Source: an uncultured Prevotella sp. (lineage in GTDB: Bacteria > Bacteroidota > Bacteroidia > Bacteroidales > Bacteroidaceae). From it: a stretch of 41,074 nt of DNA. The stretch covers positions 1-41,074 of the forward strand of contig CAMVQS010000015.1 of assembly GCA_947169685.1 (NCBI GenBank). Direction: 5' to 3'. The translations under genes and the position numbers were made by a program. Position 1 is the stretch's first letter, and every line of letters starts with the position of its first letter. Shown piece by piece: positions 7,366 through 15,156 of this stretch. The notes under the pieces are model-generated. The model saw nothing but the letters and a program-made list of their open reading frames with translations. It had not been told where the DNA came from and searched no databases.

Positions 7366-8646
7366 TTATTGATTCGTTGTATATTTCAGATCATATATCT
7401 CTTTCAGCATCTCAATCTCATGCACTCGTTGCTGTAATTTAGCCGCATTCTCGTTAGTAATCTCTTTCAAAAGGTCGTTCACATCGATGATGCCGTGCGA
7501 GAGTTTCGACTCCGCTGCCTTACGGATGCTGCTGCGCAGCAAGATTATCTCCTCATCGTCAGCCATCAGTTTCCTGTATCGTTCGATGTTCTCATTCTGC
7601 TGAATCTGCTCCATATTATTATTAAAGAGGAACGCGTCACGCTGAACGTTGAACATGGAGCGTTGAATATTCAGTTTTGCCCTGTCGTTCTTGCGGGTGT
7701 ATAGTGCTCCGATGTTCCACGTCAGCCGTGCACCAATCATGCCGTTGAGCGACCACTTATGATGTAGCATGTCCTCGAACATGTTATAGCCTGGGTAGCC
7801 GTAGAACCCTTGTGCAAACACACCCAGCTTTGGCATCAGGGCAGCATCGAGCGCCTTCTCCTGGGCATCAGCAAGGCGCAGTTGAGCGTCGATGGCCCGC
7901 AGCTCGGGACGCTGTCCCGTTTGCTGCTGTGGCACAGCAGCAGACAGAAACGGCTTCGCAGCCGCTTTCACCTCAATTCCGCAAAACGCCGATAGCATTC
8001 TGACGAGTGCCTGTCGTTGTGCCAGAAGACTCGTAGCTTGCTGCACCACGTTCAGCCGTTCTGCCTTTACGTTCTGATAGTCGCTCTCTGCTGCCGTACC
8101 GTTCTTCATCATCGAGGCCAGTTTCTTTTCGTTCTGTCCCAACAGTTCCTGCAGGTCTTTGTTGAGTTGTATCTGCTCGTCAATCAGCAACAGCGCAAAG
8201 TACATCTCATTTACGCGCTTGCGTACATTATACATTGTTATATCGTTCTGTGCACGCTGCACCTCGCCTTGCTGTCGGGCAATCTCTGCATTACGTTTGA
8301 TGGTTCCCCCATCAAAAATCGTCTGCTGCACATCGATACCTATGCGGTACTGGTCTTTCTTCAGTCCTTTGAGATCGATGCCCATACCCGTCATCAGCGT
8401 CTTCATCTGGTCGGGCCACGCCGTTACGTCACTTTGATAAGTCGCCTGTGCCGATGCCGACACCTGCGGCAACCATCCCTTCTGGATGTTCGCCACCGTC
8501 AGTTCCGTCGTTTGCTCTATCAGCCCGTACTGCCGTATCAGCGGATAGTTGCGCTCTGCTGCCTGCTGGCATTCCTCCAGCGTCTGCGCTACGCTAAATG
8601 ACAAATGACAAATGATAAATGATAAACCTATCAGTACTCTCTTCAT
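7366..8646 (-). CDS. TolC-like outer-membrane efflux channel
   Basis: A 426-residue outer-membrane factor. Start at 8646 (MKRVLIGLSF); an ATG seven codons upstream overlaps the promoter. A signal peptide ending near SVAQ is followed by two outer-membrane-efflux repeats rich in long helices (for example GEVQRAQNDI and AERLNVVQQATSLLAQRQAL). It forms the exit duct for the ABC pump encoded downstream. It is first in the operon and divergent from an AraC-type regulator, its likely controller. Two 7-bp arrays lie in the gene, one inside the signal-peptide hydrophobic core (SFIICHLSF) and one in a loop between helices (NIQRSMFNVQR). Confidence 0.9.
   Translation of the reverse strand: MKRVLIGLSFIICHLSFSVAQTLEECQQAAERNYPLIRQYGLIEQTTELTVANIQKGWLPQVSASAQATYQSDVTAWPDQMKTLMTGMGIDLKGLKKDQYRIGIDVQQTIFDGGTIKRNAEIARQQGEVQRAQNDITMYNVRKRVNEMYFALLLIDEQIQLNKDLQELLGQNEKKLASMMKNGTAAESDYQNVKAERLNVVQQATSLLAQRQALVRMLSAFCGIEVKAAAKPFLSAAVPQQQTGQRPELRAIDAQLRLADAQEKALDAALMPKLGVFAQGFYGYPGYNMFEDMLHHKWSLNGMIGARLTWNIGALYTRKNDRAKLNIQRSMFNVQRDAFLFNNNMEQIQQNENIERYRKLMADDEEIILLRSSIRKAAESKLSHGIIDVNDLLKEITNENAAKLQQRVHEIEMLKEIYDLKYTTNQ
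7640..7674. repeat. Heptanucleotide array in channel gene, internal
   Basis: Five units: CGCTGAA, CGTTGAA, CATGGAG, CGTTGAA, TATTCAG. They are more diverged than the other arrays but keep the 7-bp step, and encode LNIQRSMFNVQR. Confidence 0.7.
8596..8623. repeat. Heptanucleotide array in channel signal peptide
   Basis: Four units: AAATGAC, AAATGAC, AAATGAT, AAATGAT. They encode part of the hydrophobic core of the signal peptide, so a change in copy number would abolish export as well as frame. Confidence 0.85.
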
Positions 8647-8664
8647 CGCTATACAAATTTTTTG

Positions 8665-8672
8665 CAAATATA
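8665..8672 (-). promoter_or_regulatory. -7 box of the efflux operon
   Basis: TATATTTG on the minus strand, 18 bp before the channel ATG. No clear -33 TTTG is visible, which would fit a promoter that depends on an activator such as the divergent AraC-type protein. Confidence 0.55.
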
Positions 8673-8769
8673 CAGGCTTTTTGCCAGATAATCGTTATCC
8701 ATCGTCAGTAAGAAATGTTCTTTTTGTACGATTTCGATAAAAAAGGGACGATAATCCAACTATTTTTGT

Positions 8770-8777
8770 TATCTTTG
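8770..8777 (+). promoter_or_regulatory. -7 box of the AraC-type regulator
   Basis: TATCTTTG, 23 bp before the ATG at 8801. It shares the 154-bp divergent region with the efflux operon promoter, the natural place for regulator binding sites. Confidence 0.6.
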
Positions 8778-8800
8778 CAGCAGATTAAACAGCAACGACT

Positions 8801-9703
8801 ATGGACAAGACGCCAAAACTGATGAACTACTCGCGGATGAAGGACTTGCTGACCCCTCATAACTCAGAGATGCGCGAGAATTCCTATATCAGCCATGAGC
8901 TGGGAATGGTCTATGGCGACCCCAGCGCGTTCCTGATGGTGCTCGCGCAGAGCCAGCCGCCTTTCAGCATTGATGACTATCGCTTGGGGATATTCGTCGA
9001 TGGCGAGGTACGTATCAACATCAATCTTGTAGAGCGTCACATCACTCCCGGCACACTGGTGTTCCTCGGTCCTGGCACCATTATCAGTCCCATCAGCTTC
9101 AGTGGCCAAATTGAAGTCTATGCCATGGGCCTTTTCGCCGACTTCCCCATGTCCTTTGCCTCAGGGCAGATGCCATCAGCCTTTAACGGGCAGATACGCG
9201 ACTTCCAAATCAAGGCCAACGAAAGCGATATCGCCACCGCCCGCCACATCATCGACACCATTTGGCACGTGGTTCATCAGACCGACTATAACCGTCAGAC
9301 CGTCAGTAGCCTTGTTGCTGCCATCATGTACCATTATGACGGTGTTTATCGCCAGCACATCGACCTGATGAAGGCATCGCAGAGTCGCGAACAGACCATC
9401 TTCGACCGCTTTATCCAGCTCGTCAATCAGCACTATGCCGACCAACACCAGATCAGTTACTATGCCAGACGCCTCTGCCTCACCGAGCGCTATCTCGGCA
9501 CCGTCATCCGTCAGGCCAGTGGTGTCACCGCCAAGGAGTGGATTGACCGTGCCCTCGTTACCCGCATTAAAGTGGAACTTATGCACACCGACAAACCCGT
9601 CGCCCGAATTGCTGACGACCTCAACTTCCCCAATCCCTCCTTTTTCAGCAAATACTTCAAGCGTATTGTTGGCGTAACCCCAGGAGAATATCGCGTGGGA
9701 TAG
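8801..9703 (+). CDS. AraC-family regulator, likely of the efflux operon
   Basis: A 300-residue cytoplasmic protein. The N-terminal part (about 30-150) has the cupin-like pattern of AraC sensor domains (GIFVDGEVRININLVERHITPG). The C-terminal part (about 200-300) holds two helix-turn-helix motifs with the usual second-motif signature ARIADDLNFPNPSFFSKYFK and closing GVTPGEYR. It is transcribed divergently from the TolC-HlyD-ABC operon with 154 bp between start codons, so control of that operon is the simplest inference. The ligand is not evident. The gene ends before a tandem-repeat intergenic segment and converges with the HU-like gene. Confidence 0.9.
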   Translation: MDKTPKLMNYSRMKDLLTPHNSEMRENSYISHELGMVYGDPSAFLMVLAQSQPPFSIDDYRLGIFVDGEVRININLVERHITPGTLVFLGPGTIISPISFSGQIEVYAMGLFADFPMSFASGQMPSAFNGQIRDFQIKANESDIATARHIIDTIWHVVHQTDYNRQTVSSLVAAIMYHYDGVYRQHIDLMKASQSREQTIFDRFIQLVNQHYADQHQISYYARRLCLTERYLGTVIRQASGVTAKEWIDRALVTRIKVELMHTDKPVARIADDLNFPNPSFFSKYFKRIVGVTPGEYRVG

Positions 9704-9808
9704 GCCAATCCGCTCAGAGATGTGCCGTTTCTCTGGGAGAAACTGGCGGGGAAAGTGGGAGAAAGGTACGGAGAAACGGGGAGAGACTGCCGACCTCTCG
9801 GGAATTCA

Positions 9809-9890
9809 GCGGCCGATGTTGAAACAAACACCGCCCGATGTTCGTTTCAACATCGGGCGGTGTTCATTCAAACAGCGGGCGCTGTAAACC
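9809..9890. repeat. Tandem 22-bp repeats, convergent intergenic region
   Basis: Three full units (9809-9830, 9831-9852, 9853-9874) and a partial fourth (9875-9890), exact 22-bp period. Each has a G+C-rich half around CCGATGTT or CGGTGTT and an A+T-rich half ending AAACA or CAACA. Units 2 and 3 also form a perfect 16-bp inverted repeat (9827-9842 with 9849-9864, 6-base loop) that could act as a two-way terminator for the converging AraC and HU-like genes. The preceding 9704-9808 is purine-rich with several GGGAGAAA-like repeats and no gene. Confidence 0.8.
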
Positions 9891-10546
9891 TATTTTTCTG
9901 TGGTCTGTTTTTTCGCGGCAGACATGTAAAAGACTTTGTTGCCGAATTTATGCTTTGTCAGCTGCGGGTTTTCGCCTTCACACAGCTTGTTCAGGTACAT
10001 TCTCGCTGTATTGTATTTCATGCCAGCCTTTACTGCAAAAAGCTCAATGCCGAACGAATTGCGCTCTTGGAAGAGCTCCTTCAGCACCTCTTCTATTCTG
10101 CCCGTCTTGCGTAGCTCGTGCATGGGCTTTCGTTCAACGACCGACTTCTTCTCGCGGAAACCTGTTTGCAGGTACTTCTGCAATTCCTGAATAAAGAGTT
10201 TAGAGGGTATAAACTCGATGGTGCCGAGACCCACGTTCTCACTCTTTATCTGTTTGGGGTCGGTGAAATCGCCCGAAAGTTTCAGCTTGGGGGCAAACGA
10301 GCCGATGGGTGTTTCCACACGAGAGCCGTCGTGCATCAGCCATGATGCCACGTCGAGGAAAGCCGTGAAGAGCCGGTTCATCTCGCCCATGGGCATTCCA
10401 CGATACTTATGGCAGAAATCATCAACGCCCCGTATGTTGTATTTAAATCCGATGGCTGGTCTTGCGAACAGCAGCGGCTTGCCATCCTCGCCCGTTGTGG
10501 GGCGTGGGTAGAACTCTACGAGCATTCCGTCCTTCTTGCGTGGCAT
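9890..10546 (-). CDS. HU-like (HU-HIG type) DNA-binding protein with extra C-terminal domain
   Basis: A 218-residue cytoplasmic protein. Residues about 8-125 match the Bacteroidetes HU-HIG type: a short N-terminal strand (LVEFYPRP), helical segment (GVDDFCHKYRGMPMGEMNRLFTAF), then strands carrying VETPIGSFAPKLKLSG and a C-terminal IEFIPSKLFIQELQ. Residues about 145-205 form a second, probably helix-turn-helix domain (IEEVLKELFQERNSFGIELF, TARMYLNKLCEG). The likely role is nucleoid or local DNA binding. It is monocistronic and converges on the AraC-type gene; its stop abuts the 22-bp repeat. Similar proteins often accompany surface-polysaccharide or mobile loci, but nothing here ties it to one. 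Confidence 0.75.
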   Translation of the reverse strand: MPRKKDGMLVEFYPRPTTGEDGKPLLFARPAIGFKYNIRGVDDFCHKYRGMPMGEMNRLFTAFLDVASWLMHDGSRVETPIGSFAPKLKLSGDFTDPKQIKSENVGLGTIEFIPSKLFIQELQKYLQTGFREKKSVVERKPMHELRKTGRIEEVLKELFQERNSFGIELFAVKAGMKYNTARMYLNKLCEGENPQLTKHKFGNKVFYMSAAKKQTTEK

Positions 10547-10575
10547 AGCTGTTTCTCCTTTTCTCTTTTATACTG

Positions 10576-10583
10576 CAAAGATA
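10576..10583 (-). promoter_or_regulatory. -7 box of the HU-like gene
   Basis: TATCTTTG on the minus strand, 29 bp before the ATG at 10546, in a 138-bp divergent region shared with ung. Confidence 0.6.
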
Positions 10584-10657
10584 CAAAATCTTTATCGAAA
10601 ATGCAAGCTTCCAAGCATATTTTTTTGCTTTTTCTTGCTTAATAATGTTTTTATGAT

Positions 10658-10665
10658 TATCTTTG
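10658..10665 (+). promoter_or_regulatory. -7 box of ung
   Basis: TATCTTTG, 19 bp before the ATG at 10685, with a weak TTG-like -33 element. The leader is A-rich, as is usual for this group. Confidence 0.6.
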
Positions 10666-10684
10666 TAAATCAAAACAAAACATC

Positions 10685-11350
10685 ATGGATGTACAGATAG
10701 AGCAATCGTGGAAGGAAAAGCTGCAAGAGGAGTTCGGGAAGCCGTACTTCGAGAAGCTGACGCAGACGGTCAGGCAGGAGTACCAACAAACGACGTGCTA
10801 CCCACCAGGCCGCCTGATATTCAATGCCTTTAACCTTTGTCCGTTCGACAAGGTGAAGGTGGTTATCATCGGACAGGACCCCTACCACGAGCCGGGACAG
10901 GCCCACGGACTGAGCTTCTCGGTGCAGGACGGGGTACAGTTTCCGCCCTCGCTGCAAAACATCTTCAAGGAGATCGAGGCCGACCTCGGCACTCCCGTGC
11001 CAACGACGGGCAACCTGACCCGTTGGGCGGAACAGGGTGTGCTGCTGCTCAACGCTACGCTGACCGTTCGTGCCCACATGGCCAACAGCCACGCCACGCT
11101 GGGCTGGCAGTACTTTACTGATGCCGCCATCCAGGCGCTGGCCGCCAAGCGTGAGCATCTGGTCTATATGCTGTGGGGCGGCTACGCACGTGGCAAGTCT
11201 TATATGATTGACCGTCAAAAGAACCTCGTGCTGGAGTCCGTGCACCCGTCGCCTCTCTCAGCCAACCGTGGAGGCTGGTTCGGCCTGCATCAGTTCTCCC
11301 GTTGTAATACGTATCTTCAGGAAAATGGCATAGAACCGATAAAATGGTAA
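10685..11350 (+). CDS. ung: Uracil-DNA glycosylase, family 1
   Basis: A 221-residue DNA repair enzyme that removes uracil from DNA by cleaving the N-glycosidic bond. The water-activating loop GQDPYH is at residues 63-68 (Asp65 catalytic) and the minor-groove loop HPSPLS near residue 188. LLLNATLTVRAHMANSH carries the uracil-recognition Asn and conserved flanks. The length is normal for the family and the enzyme looks complete. It overlaps the next gene by 7 bp (ATG at 11344), so the two are probably translated together. Confidence 0.97.
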   Translation: MDVQIEQSWKEKLQEEFGKPYFEKLTQTVRQEYQQTTCYPPGRLIFNAFNLCPFDKVKVVIIGQDPYHEPGQAHGLSFSVQDGVQFPPSLQNIFKEIEADLGTPVPTTGNLTRWAEQGVLLLNATLTVRAHMANSHATLGWQYFTDAAIQALAAKREHLVYMLWGGYARGKSYMIDRQKNLVLESVHPSPLSANRGGWFGLHQFSRCNTYLQENGIEPIKW

Positions 11351-11967
11351 ACAGGATTCCCCCCATCCTTGAGGTCGGCGGCGTGCTGATTTCCTCTGAT
11401 ATCCTCACGGAGTATTTCTGCTGTGACTACGAGAAATGCAAGGGCATCTGCTGCGTAGAAGGTGATGCCGGCGCACCTGTCACACTCGACGAGGTGGCAG
11501 GCATCGAAGATGCACTCGATACCGTATGGCCGGAACTTTCGGCGTCGGCACAGAGCGTTATCGACAAACAGGGCGTTGCCTATACCGATAAAGACGGTGA
11601 CCTGGTGACGAGCATCGTGAGGGGAAAGGACTGTGTGTTTACCTGTTATGACGGTGATAGTTGTCTCTGCGCTTTGGAGAAAGCCTACCGCAACGGTAAG
11701 ACACGCTTCTGTAAACCCATCAGCTGTGCGCTCTATCCCATCCGCGAGAAACGCTTTAAGGGTGGCCTTGTCGGATTGAACTATCACCGTTGGGACGTCT
11801 GCAAGGAGGCCCGCGAAAAAGGGAAGGCACTTAACCTTCCCGTCTATCAGTTCCTGAAGGAACCGCTGATTCGTCGCTTCGGTGAAGCGTGGTATCAGGA
11901 GTTGTGTGAGGTAGCTTCACTTCTTACCGATACTGATGGCCTCCACACGGGTGATGTTGGAGCGTGA
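11344..11967 (+). CDS. DUF3109 cysteine-cluster protein
   Basis: A 207-residue cytoplasmic protein of the DUF3109 family (common in Bacteroidetes, function unknown). It has ten or more cysteines, in particular CCDYEKCKGICC near residues 27-38, then CVFTCYDGDSCLCAL and CKPISCALYPI, the kind of spacing that binds zinc or an Fe-S cluster and recalls the YkgJ-type putative cluster proteins. Its start overlaps ung by 7 bp. Its last 51 bp overlap the convergent gene at 11917-12822, so both proteins share DNA for their C-termini and there is no room for a terminator. No partner beyond ung is suggested by context. Confidence 0.85.
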   Translation: MVNRIPPILEVGGVLISSDILTEYFCCDYEKCKGICCVEGDAGAPVTLDEVAGIEDALDTVWPELSASAQSVIDKQGVAYTDKDGDLVTSIVRGKDCVFTCYDGDSCLCALEKAYRNGKTRFCKPISCALYPIREKRFKGGLVGLNYHRWDVCKEAREKGKALNLPVYQFLKEPLIRRFGEAWYQELCEVASLLTDTDGLHTGDVGA

Positions 11968-12822
11968 GCGACCTGCCGGTAGTGTGATGCGTGCTATGCC
12001 GGCCATGTTGGTGGTGAAACGTCGGCAGGCTTGGTCGTCAGAACCACCCTTACAGATATAACGCAGGCCATTCACCTCCATCACTTCTCCCTTCTTCATA
12101 CCTCTCATGGTGACGCGTACCCAGCCCTCGACAGGCTGTCCGAAGTCATAGACCAGTGTGCGTCCCACCTGGCTGACCTTGGCTCTTCTCAAGACACGCT
12201 GCATCTGGACCCCAGTAGTAGCGTGATGTCCAAAGGTGATGACAGCAGGTTGCAGGTCGGTGGCGACTGATGCCGTTTTCCATTGGAAGAACATGAACTG
12301 CTCGTCCTGCCAGTCATAGTTCTTCCAGTCTTTAACATAGCGGGTAGCGTCTATCTCCTCATTCCCGTCAGGCAATGTGCGAGCATTGGCACCACGACAA
12401 CGCCACTCCGTGTCACACCCCTGATAGAAGGTGCCGCCGCTCTGCCACTGGCCAGACAGGGTGCTGTAGAGCTGGCGATGGGTGTAATGGACGGGCGAAT
12501 ACCAGATGGCAATGGTATTGGTGCCTGTGTTGAGGTAGTTCTCGATGTTATAGTCGTGAATGGCAATGGCTCCCCTGGGGTTGTCCGAGAAAAGGTCGCT
12601 GGAAATATTGTAGCCGTTGACATAGACGATGTAACGGCCCTCGCTGGCAACACTAAGGACGGCCTTGGCAGCTGGCTCGTTCATGTGAAAGCTCCGTTTG
12701 AACCACACCTGCTGTGTCTCCTCGGTATGCGAACTGTAGAACCAGCGCATGCCGAACTCCTGTGCGTTTAGGGGTAAAAGGGAAAAAAGGCAAAAAGGTA
12801 AAAGGACCAGGTATCTTTTCAT
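11917..12822 (-). CDS. Secreted beta-sandwich protein resembling alpha-L-rhamnosidase N-terminal domains, no catalytic domain
   Basis: A 301-residue exported protein (signal peptide about 1-20, ending LNAQ). Residues about 35-130 look like the Bac_rhamnosid_N module (KAVLSVASEGRYIVYVNGYNIS; IENYLNTGTNTIAIWY). Residues about 215-290 look like the following module of GH78 enzymes (VYDFGQPVEGWVRVTMRG). The (alpha/alpha)6 catalytic barrel that should follow is absent, so this is an accessory or carbohydrate-binding protein, or a decayed enzyme. Its ATG overlaps the GH95 stop (ATGA), so it is the second gene of a glycan-degradation unit. Function beyond sugar binding is inference. Confidence 0.7.
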   Translation of the reverse strand: MKRYLVLLPFCLFSLLPLNAQEFGMRWFYSSHTEETQQVWFKRSFHMNEPAAKAVLSVASEGRYIVYVNGYNISSDLFSDNPRGAIAIHDYNIENYLNTGTNTIAIWYSPVHYTHRQLYSTLSGQWQSGGTFYQGCDTEWRCRGANARTLPDGNEEIDATRYVKDWKNYDWQDEQFMFFQWKTASVATDLQPAVITFGHHATTGVQMQRVLRRAKVSQVGRTLVYDFGQPVEGWVRVTMRGMKKGEVMEVNGLRYICKGGSDDQACRRFTTNMAGIARITLPAGRSRSNITRVEAISIGKK

Positions 12823-15155
12823 CGTATGTCCTCCCTTTCTCCGGCTTTCAACTTCAGCGTCCGCTGCCGGCCATTATATAATAAGGTAACGGTACCTGTC
12901 TTTTTGGCTTTGATAGTGGCATGAGTGACCTGTCCGTCCTTCCATTCGAAGCTCAGTTCGTAGCCGCCACGGGCGCACAGGCCGCTGACACTGCCGTCTT
13001 TCCATGCTGCAGGCAGGGCGGGCAACAGTTCTATCTCGTTGTTTGCACTGCTTTGGATAAGCATCTCGCAGACACCTGCCGTACCACCGAAGTTGCCGTC
13101 TATCTGGAAAGGTGGGTGAGCGTCGAACAGGTTGGGATAGGTGCCGCCGCCATGACTATAGTCTGGCGTCCTGTCTTGCTCAGGTGCTACGGCAGTCAGC
13201 AGCTTACGGTAAATCTGGTACGCCTTCTCACCGTTCTTGAGTCGTGCCCACAGATTGATGCGCCAACCTGTGCTCCAGCCCGTTGTCTCGTCGCCCTTCT
13301 GAATAAGCGTCTGGCGGGCAGCCTCTTGCAGTTCGGGCTGCGTCAGGTGATTTCCTGGATATAACCCAATGAGGTGGCTTTGGTGGCGGTGGTGCGGGTC
13401 ACGGTCCTGCCAGTCGTAGTACCACTCGTTCAGATCACCATCTTTACCGATGGTATAAGGATGCAAGCGTTTCAGCACTTTTCTGTACGTGGAGATTTTA
13501 TCACTACAAACGGAACCTGCAGCGCAGACGTTCGTCAGCAGCTCTCGGATGATGGCAAGGTCGGCCGTGCCACCGTAGCAGCTAACGCCATGATAGCCCT
13601 CAGACGTGATGTATTCGTTCTCTGGTGACGTGGAGGGAGCTGTAATAAGTTCACCTTTTTGCTTGGGATTTTCAATGAGCCAATCAAGGCAGAAGTCGGC
13701 AGTACCCTTCATCAAGGGATAAACCGTTGACTGCAAATAATCCTTGTCCTGCGTGAACAGATAACGGTCCCACAGCGTGTTCACGAGCCATGCTCCACCC
13801 ATGTTCCAGCATGCCCACATCGGGCTTTCGTTCTTCTCGCCCACAGGGTTCGTCATGGCCCAGATGTCACTATTGTGGCTGGAACACCAACCCTGGTCGA
13901 TACCATAGTAGTTGTGAGCGGTATATTGACCGTTCTCGGCCAGCGCAAGGATGAAGTCGTCCAGCGGTTCTGCCATCTCTGCCAGATTGGCCACAAAGGC
14001 AGGCCAGTAGTTTTCTTCCAGGTTGATGTTGACGGTGTAGTTGCCGCGCCAGGGTGACCACAGGTGGGGTGTCCACAGTCCCTGCAGGTTAGCGGGTACT
14101 CCCTTGGTGCGCGAGCAGCTGATAAGCAGGTAACGTCCGTATTGGAAATAGAGCGTTTCAATGAAGGAATGTCCCTGTCTCAGCAACTGGTCGGTAGGGA
14201 TCTTCCTGATATCATCGTATGACGTCGTGCCTAAGCTCAGCTTCACCCTGTCGTAGAACTGCTGATAGTCCTTGACGTGGCGGCCCTTGACATCATTATA
14301 GGTCACGTTCACCGTATGCCAGATGTCGTCGGCGGCATTCTCCAGATAGGGTGCTCCCTCTCTGACGGGGTGCTTGCGAGGTCCGTTGTAGCTCGTCTCG
14401 TTGACAATATAGACCGTTGCCTGTGTGGCGTGGCGCAGGGTAAGTCCTTCCTCTGTAGCCGTTACCTCACCGTCTGTCTCTGCCAGACGTATCATGGTGC
14501 AGAAATGTATGCTCTCCTGGGCATCGCCCGTTGCATGTCCCGTCATCGTCAACTGTCCGTTGGAAGCCTTTACCTTAAAGGGCACCTGAGCACCCAGCGT
14601 CAGTCGGCAGTTGATGGCCTGTGGCTTGCTGGCTGTCAGACGTATGGCGATGAGCTTGTCAGGGTTGGAAGCCAAGTATTCTCTGGTAAAAGTGACACCT
14701 TCACGAACGTAGCGGTCACGGCAAAGGGCGCTATCAATGTCGAGTTCGCGGCGGTAGTCAGTCACGTCGCCCATGTTCCAATCGTAGATGTGTAGTGTAC
14801 CCAGAGGCTGATAGAACTGAGAGTTAGGCCCCTGCACATAATGCTGCAGCGAGTCGGCCAACTGGTAGTCTTCGTTGAACAGCGCCTCGCGTATCTTGGG
14901 AATCCACTGGTGGGCATCCTTGTCCAGGTCTCTGTCAACAGGCTTGCCCGTCCACAGGGTGATGTCGTTCAAGTAAACCAAGTTGTCTTCTGCTCCGCCA
15001 TACACTAACGCTCCCAGTTTTCCATTGCCGATGGGCAGCGACTCCTCAAAATACTGTGCTGGGCGGTCGTACCACAGTTTCATGGGCAACTGCTCTTGTG
15101 CTGCAGCCGTCCATGTAGCCACCCCAATCATTATTGTCGTCAAGAATCTTCTCAT
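12819..15155 (-). CDS. GH95 family alpha-L-fucosidase or alpha-L-galactosidase
   Basis: A 778-residue secreted glycoside hydrolase; signal peptide about 1-19. N-terminal super-beta-sandwich (ESLPIGNGKLGALVYGG), then an (alpha/alpha)6 barrel. Landmarks of GH95: NINLEENYWPA (the paired Asn that activate water in the inverting mechanism), GWCSSHNSDIW, APSTSPENEY with the general-acid Glu, and FQIDGNFGGTAGVCEML near the C-terminus with the conserved Asp. The usual NxNxxMNYW block has Glu for Met, a variation that may bear on specificity. GH95 enzymes act on fucosylated or galactosylated side chains (host glycans, xyloglucan, pectin). No SusC/D pair accompanies it, so this is a small satellite locus, probably secreted to the periplasm. 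Confidence 0.93.
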   Translation of the reverse strand: MRRFLTTIMIGVATWTAAAQEQLPMKLWYDRPAQYFEESLPIGNGKLGALVYGGAEDNLVYLNDITLWTGKPVDRDLDKDAHQWIPKIREALFNEDYQLADSLQHYVQGPNSQFYQPLGTLHIYDWNMGDVTDYRRELDIDSALCRDRYVREGVTFTREYLASNPDKLIAIRLTASKPQAINCRLTLGAQVPFKVKASNGQLTMTGHATGDAQESIHFCTMIRLAETDGEVTATEEGLTLRHATQATVYIVNETSYNGPRKHPVREGAPYLENAADDIWHTVNVTYNDVKGRHVKDYQQFYDRVKLSLGTTSYDDIRKIPTDQLLRQGHSFIETLYFQYGRYLLISCSRTKGVPANLQGLWTPHLWSPWRGNYTVNINLEENYWPAFVANLAEMAEPLDDFILALAENGQYTAHNYYGIDQGWCSSHNSDIWAMTNPVGEKNESPMWACWNMGGAWLVNTLWDRYLFTQDKDYLQSTVYPLMKGTADFCLDWLIENPKQKGELITAPSTSPENEYITSEGYHGVSCYGGTADLAIIRELLTNVCAAGSVCSDKISTYRKVLKRLHPYTIGKDGDLNEWYYDWQDRDPHHRHQSHLIGLYPGNHLTQPELQEAARQTLIQKGDETTGWSTGWRINLWARLKNGEKAYQIYRKLLTAVAPEQDRTPDYSHGGGTYPNLFDAHPPFQIDGNFGGTAGVCEMLIQSSANNEIELLPALPAAWKDGSVSGLCARGGYELSFEWKDGQVTHATIKAKKTGTVTLLYNGRQRTLKLKAGEREDIR

Positions 15156-15156
15156 A

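Noticed and set aside
8017..8601. A 194-codon plus-strand frame opposite the TolC-like gene
   Set aside because: Composition is that of an antisense shadow, with no domain and no promoter; the minus-strand gene is unambiguous.
3470..8623. 7-bp arrays as CRISPR or integron-type repeats
   Set aside because: Units are contiguous, very short, without spacers, and no cas or integrase gene is near.
12283..12771. A 162-codon plus-strand frame opposite the beta-sandwich protein
   Set aside because: Shadow of a gene with a signal peptide and recognisable domains on the other strand.
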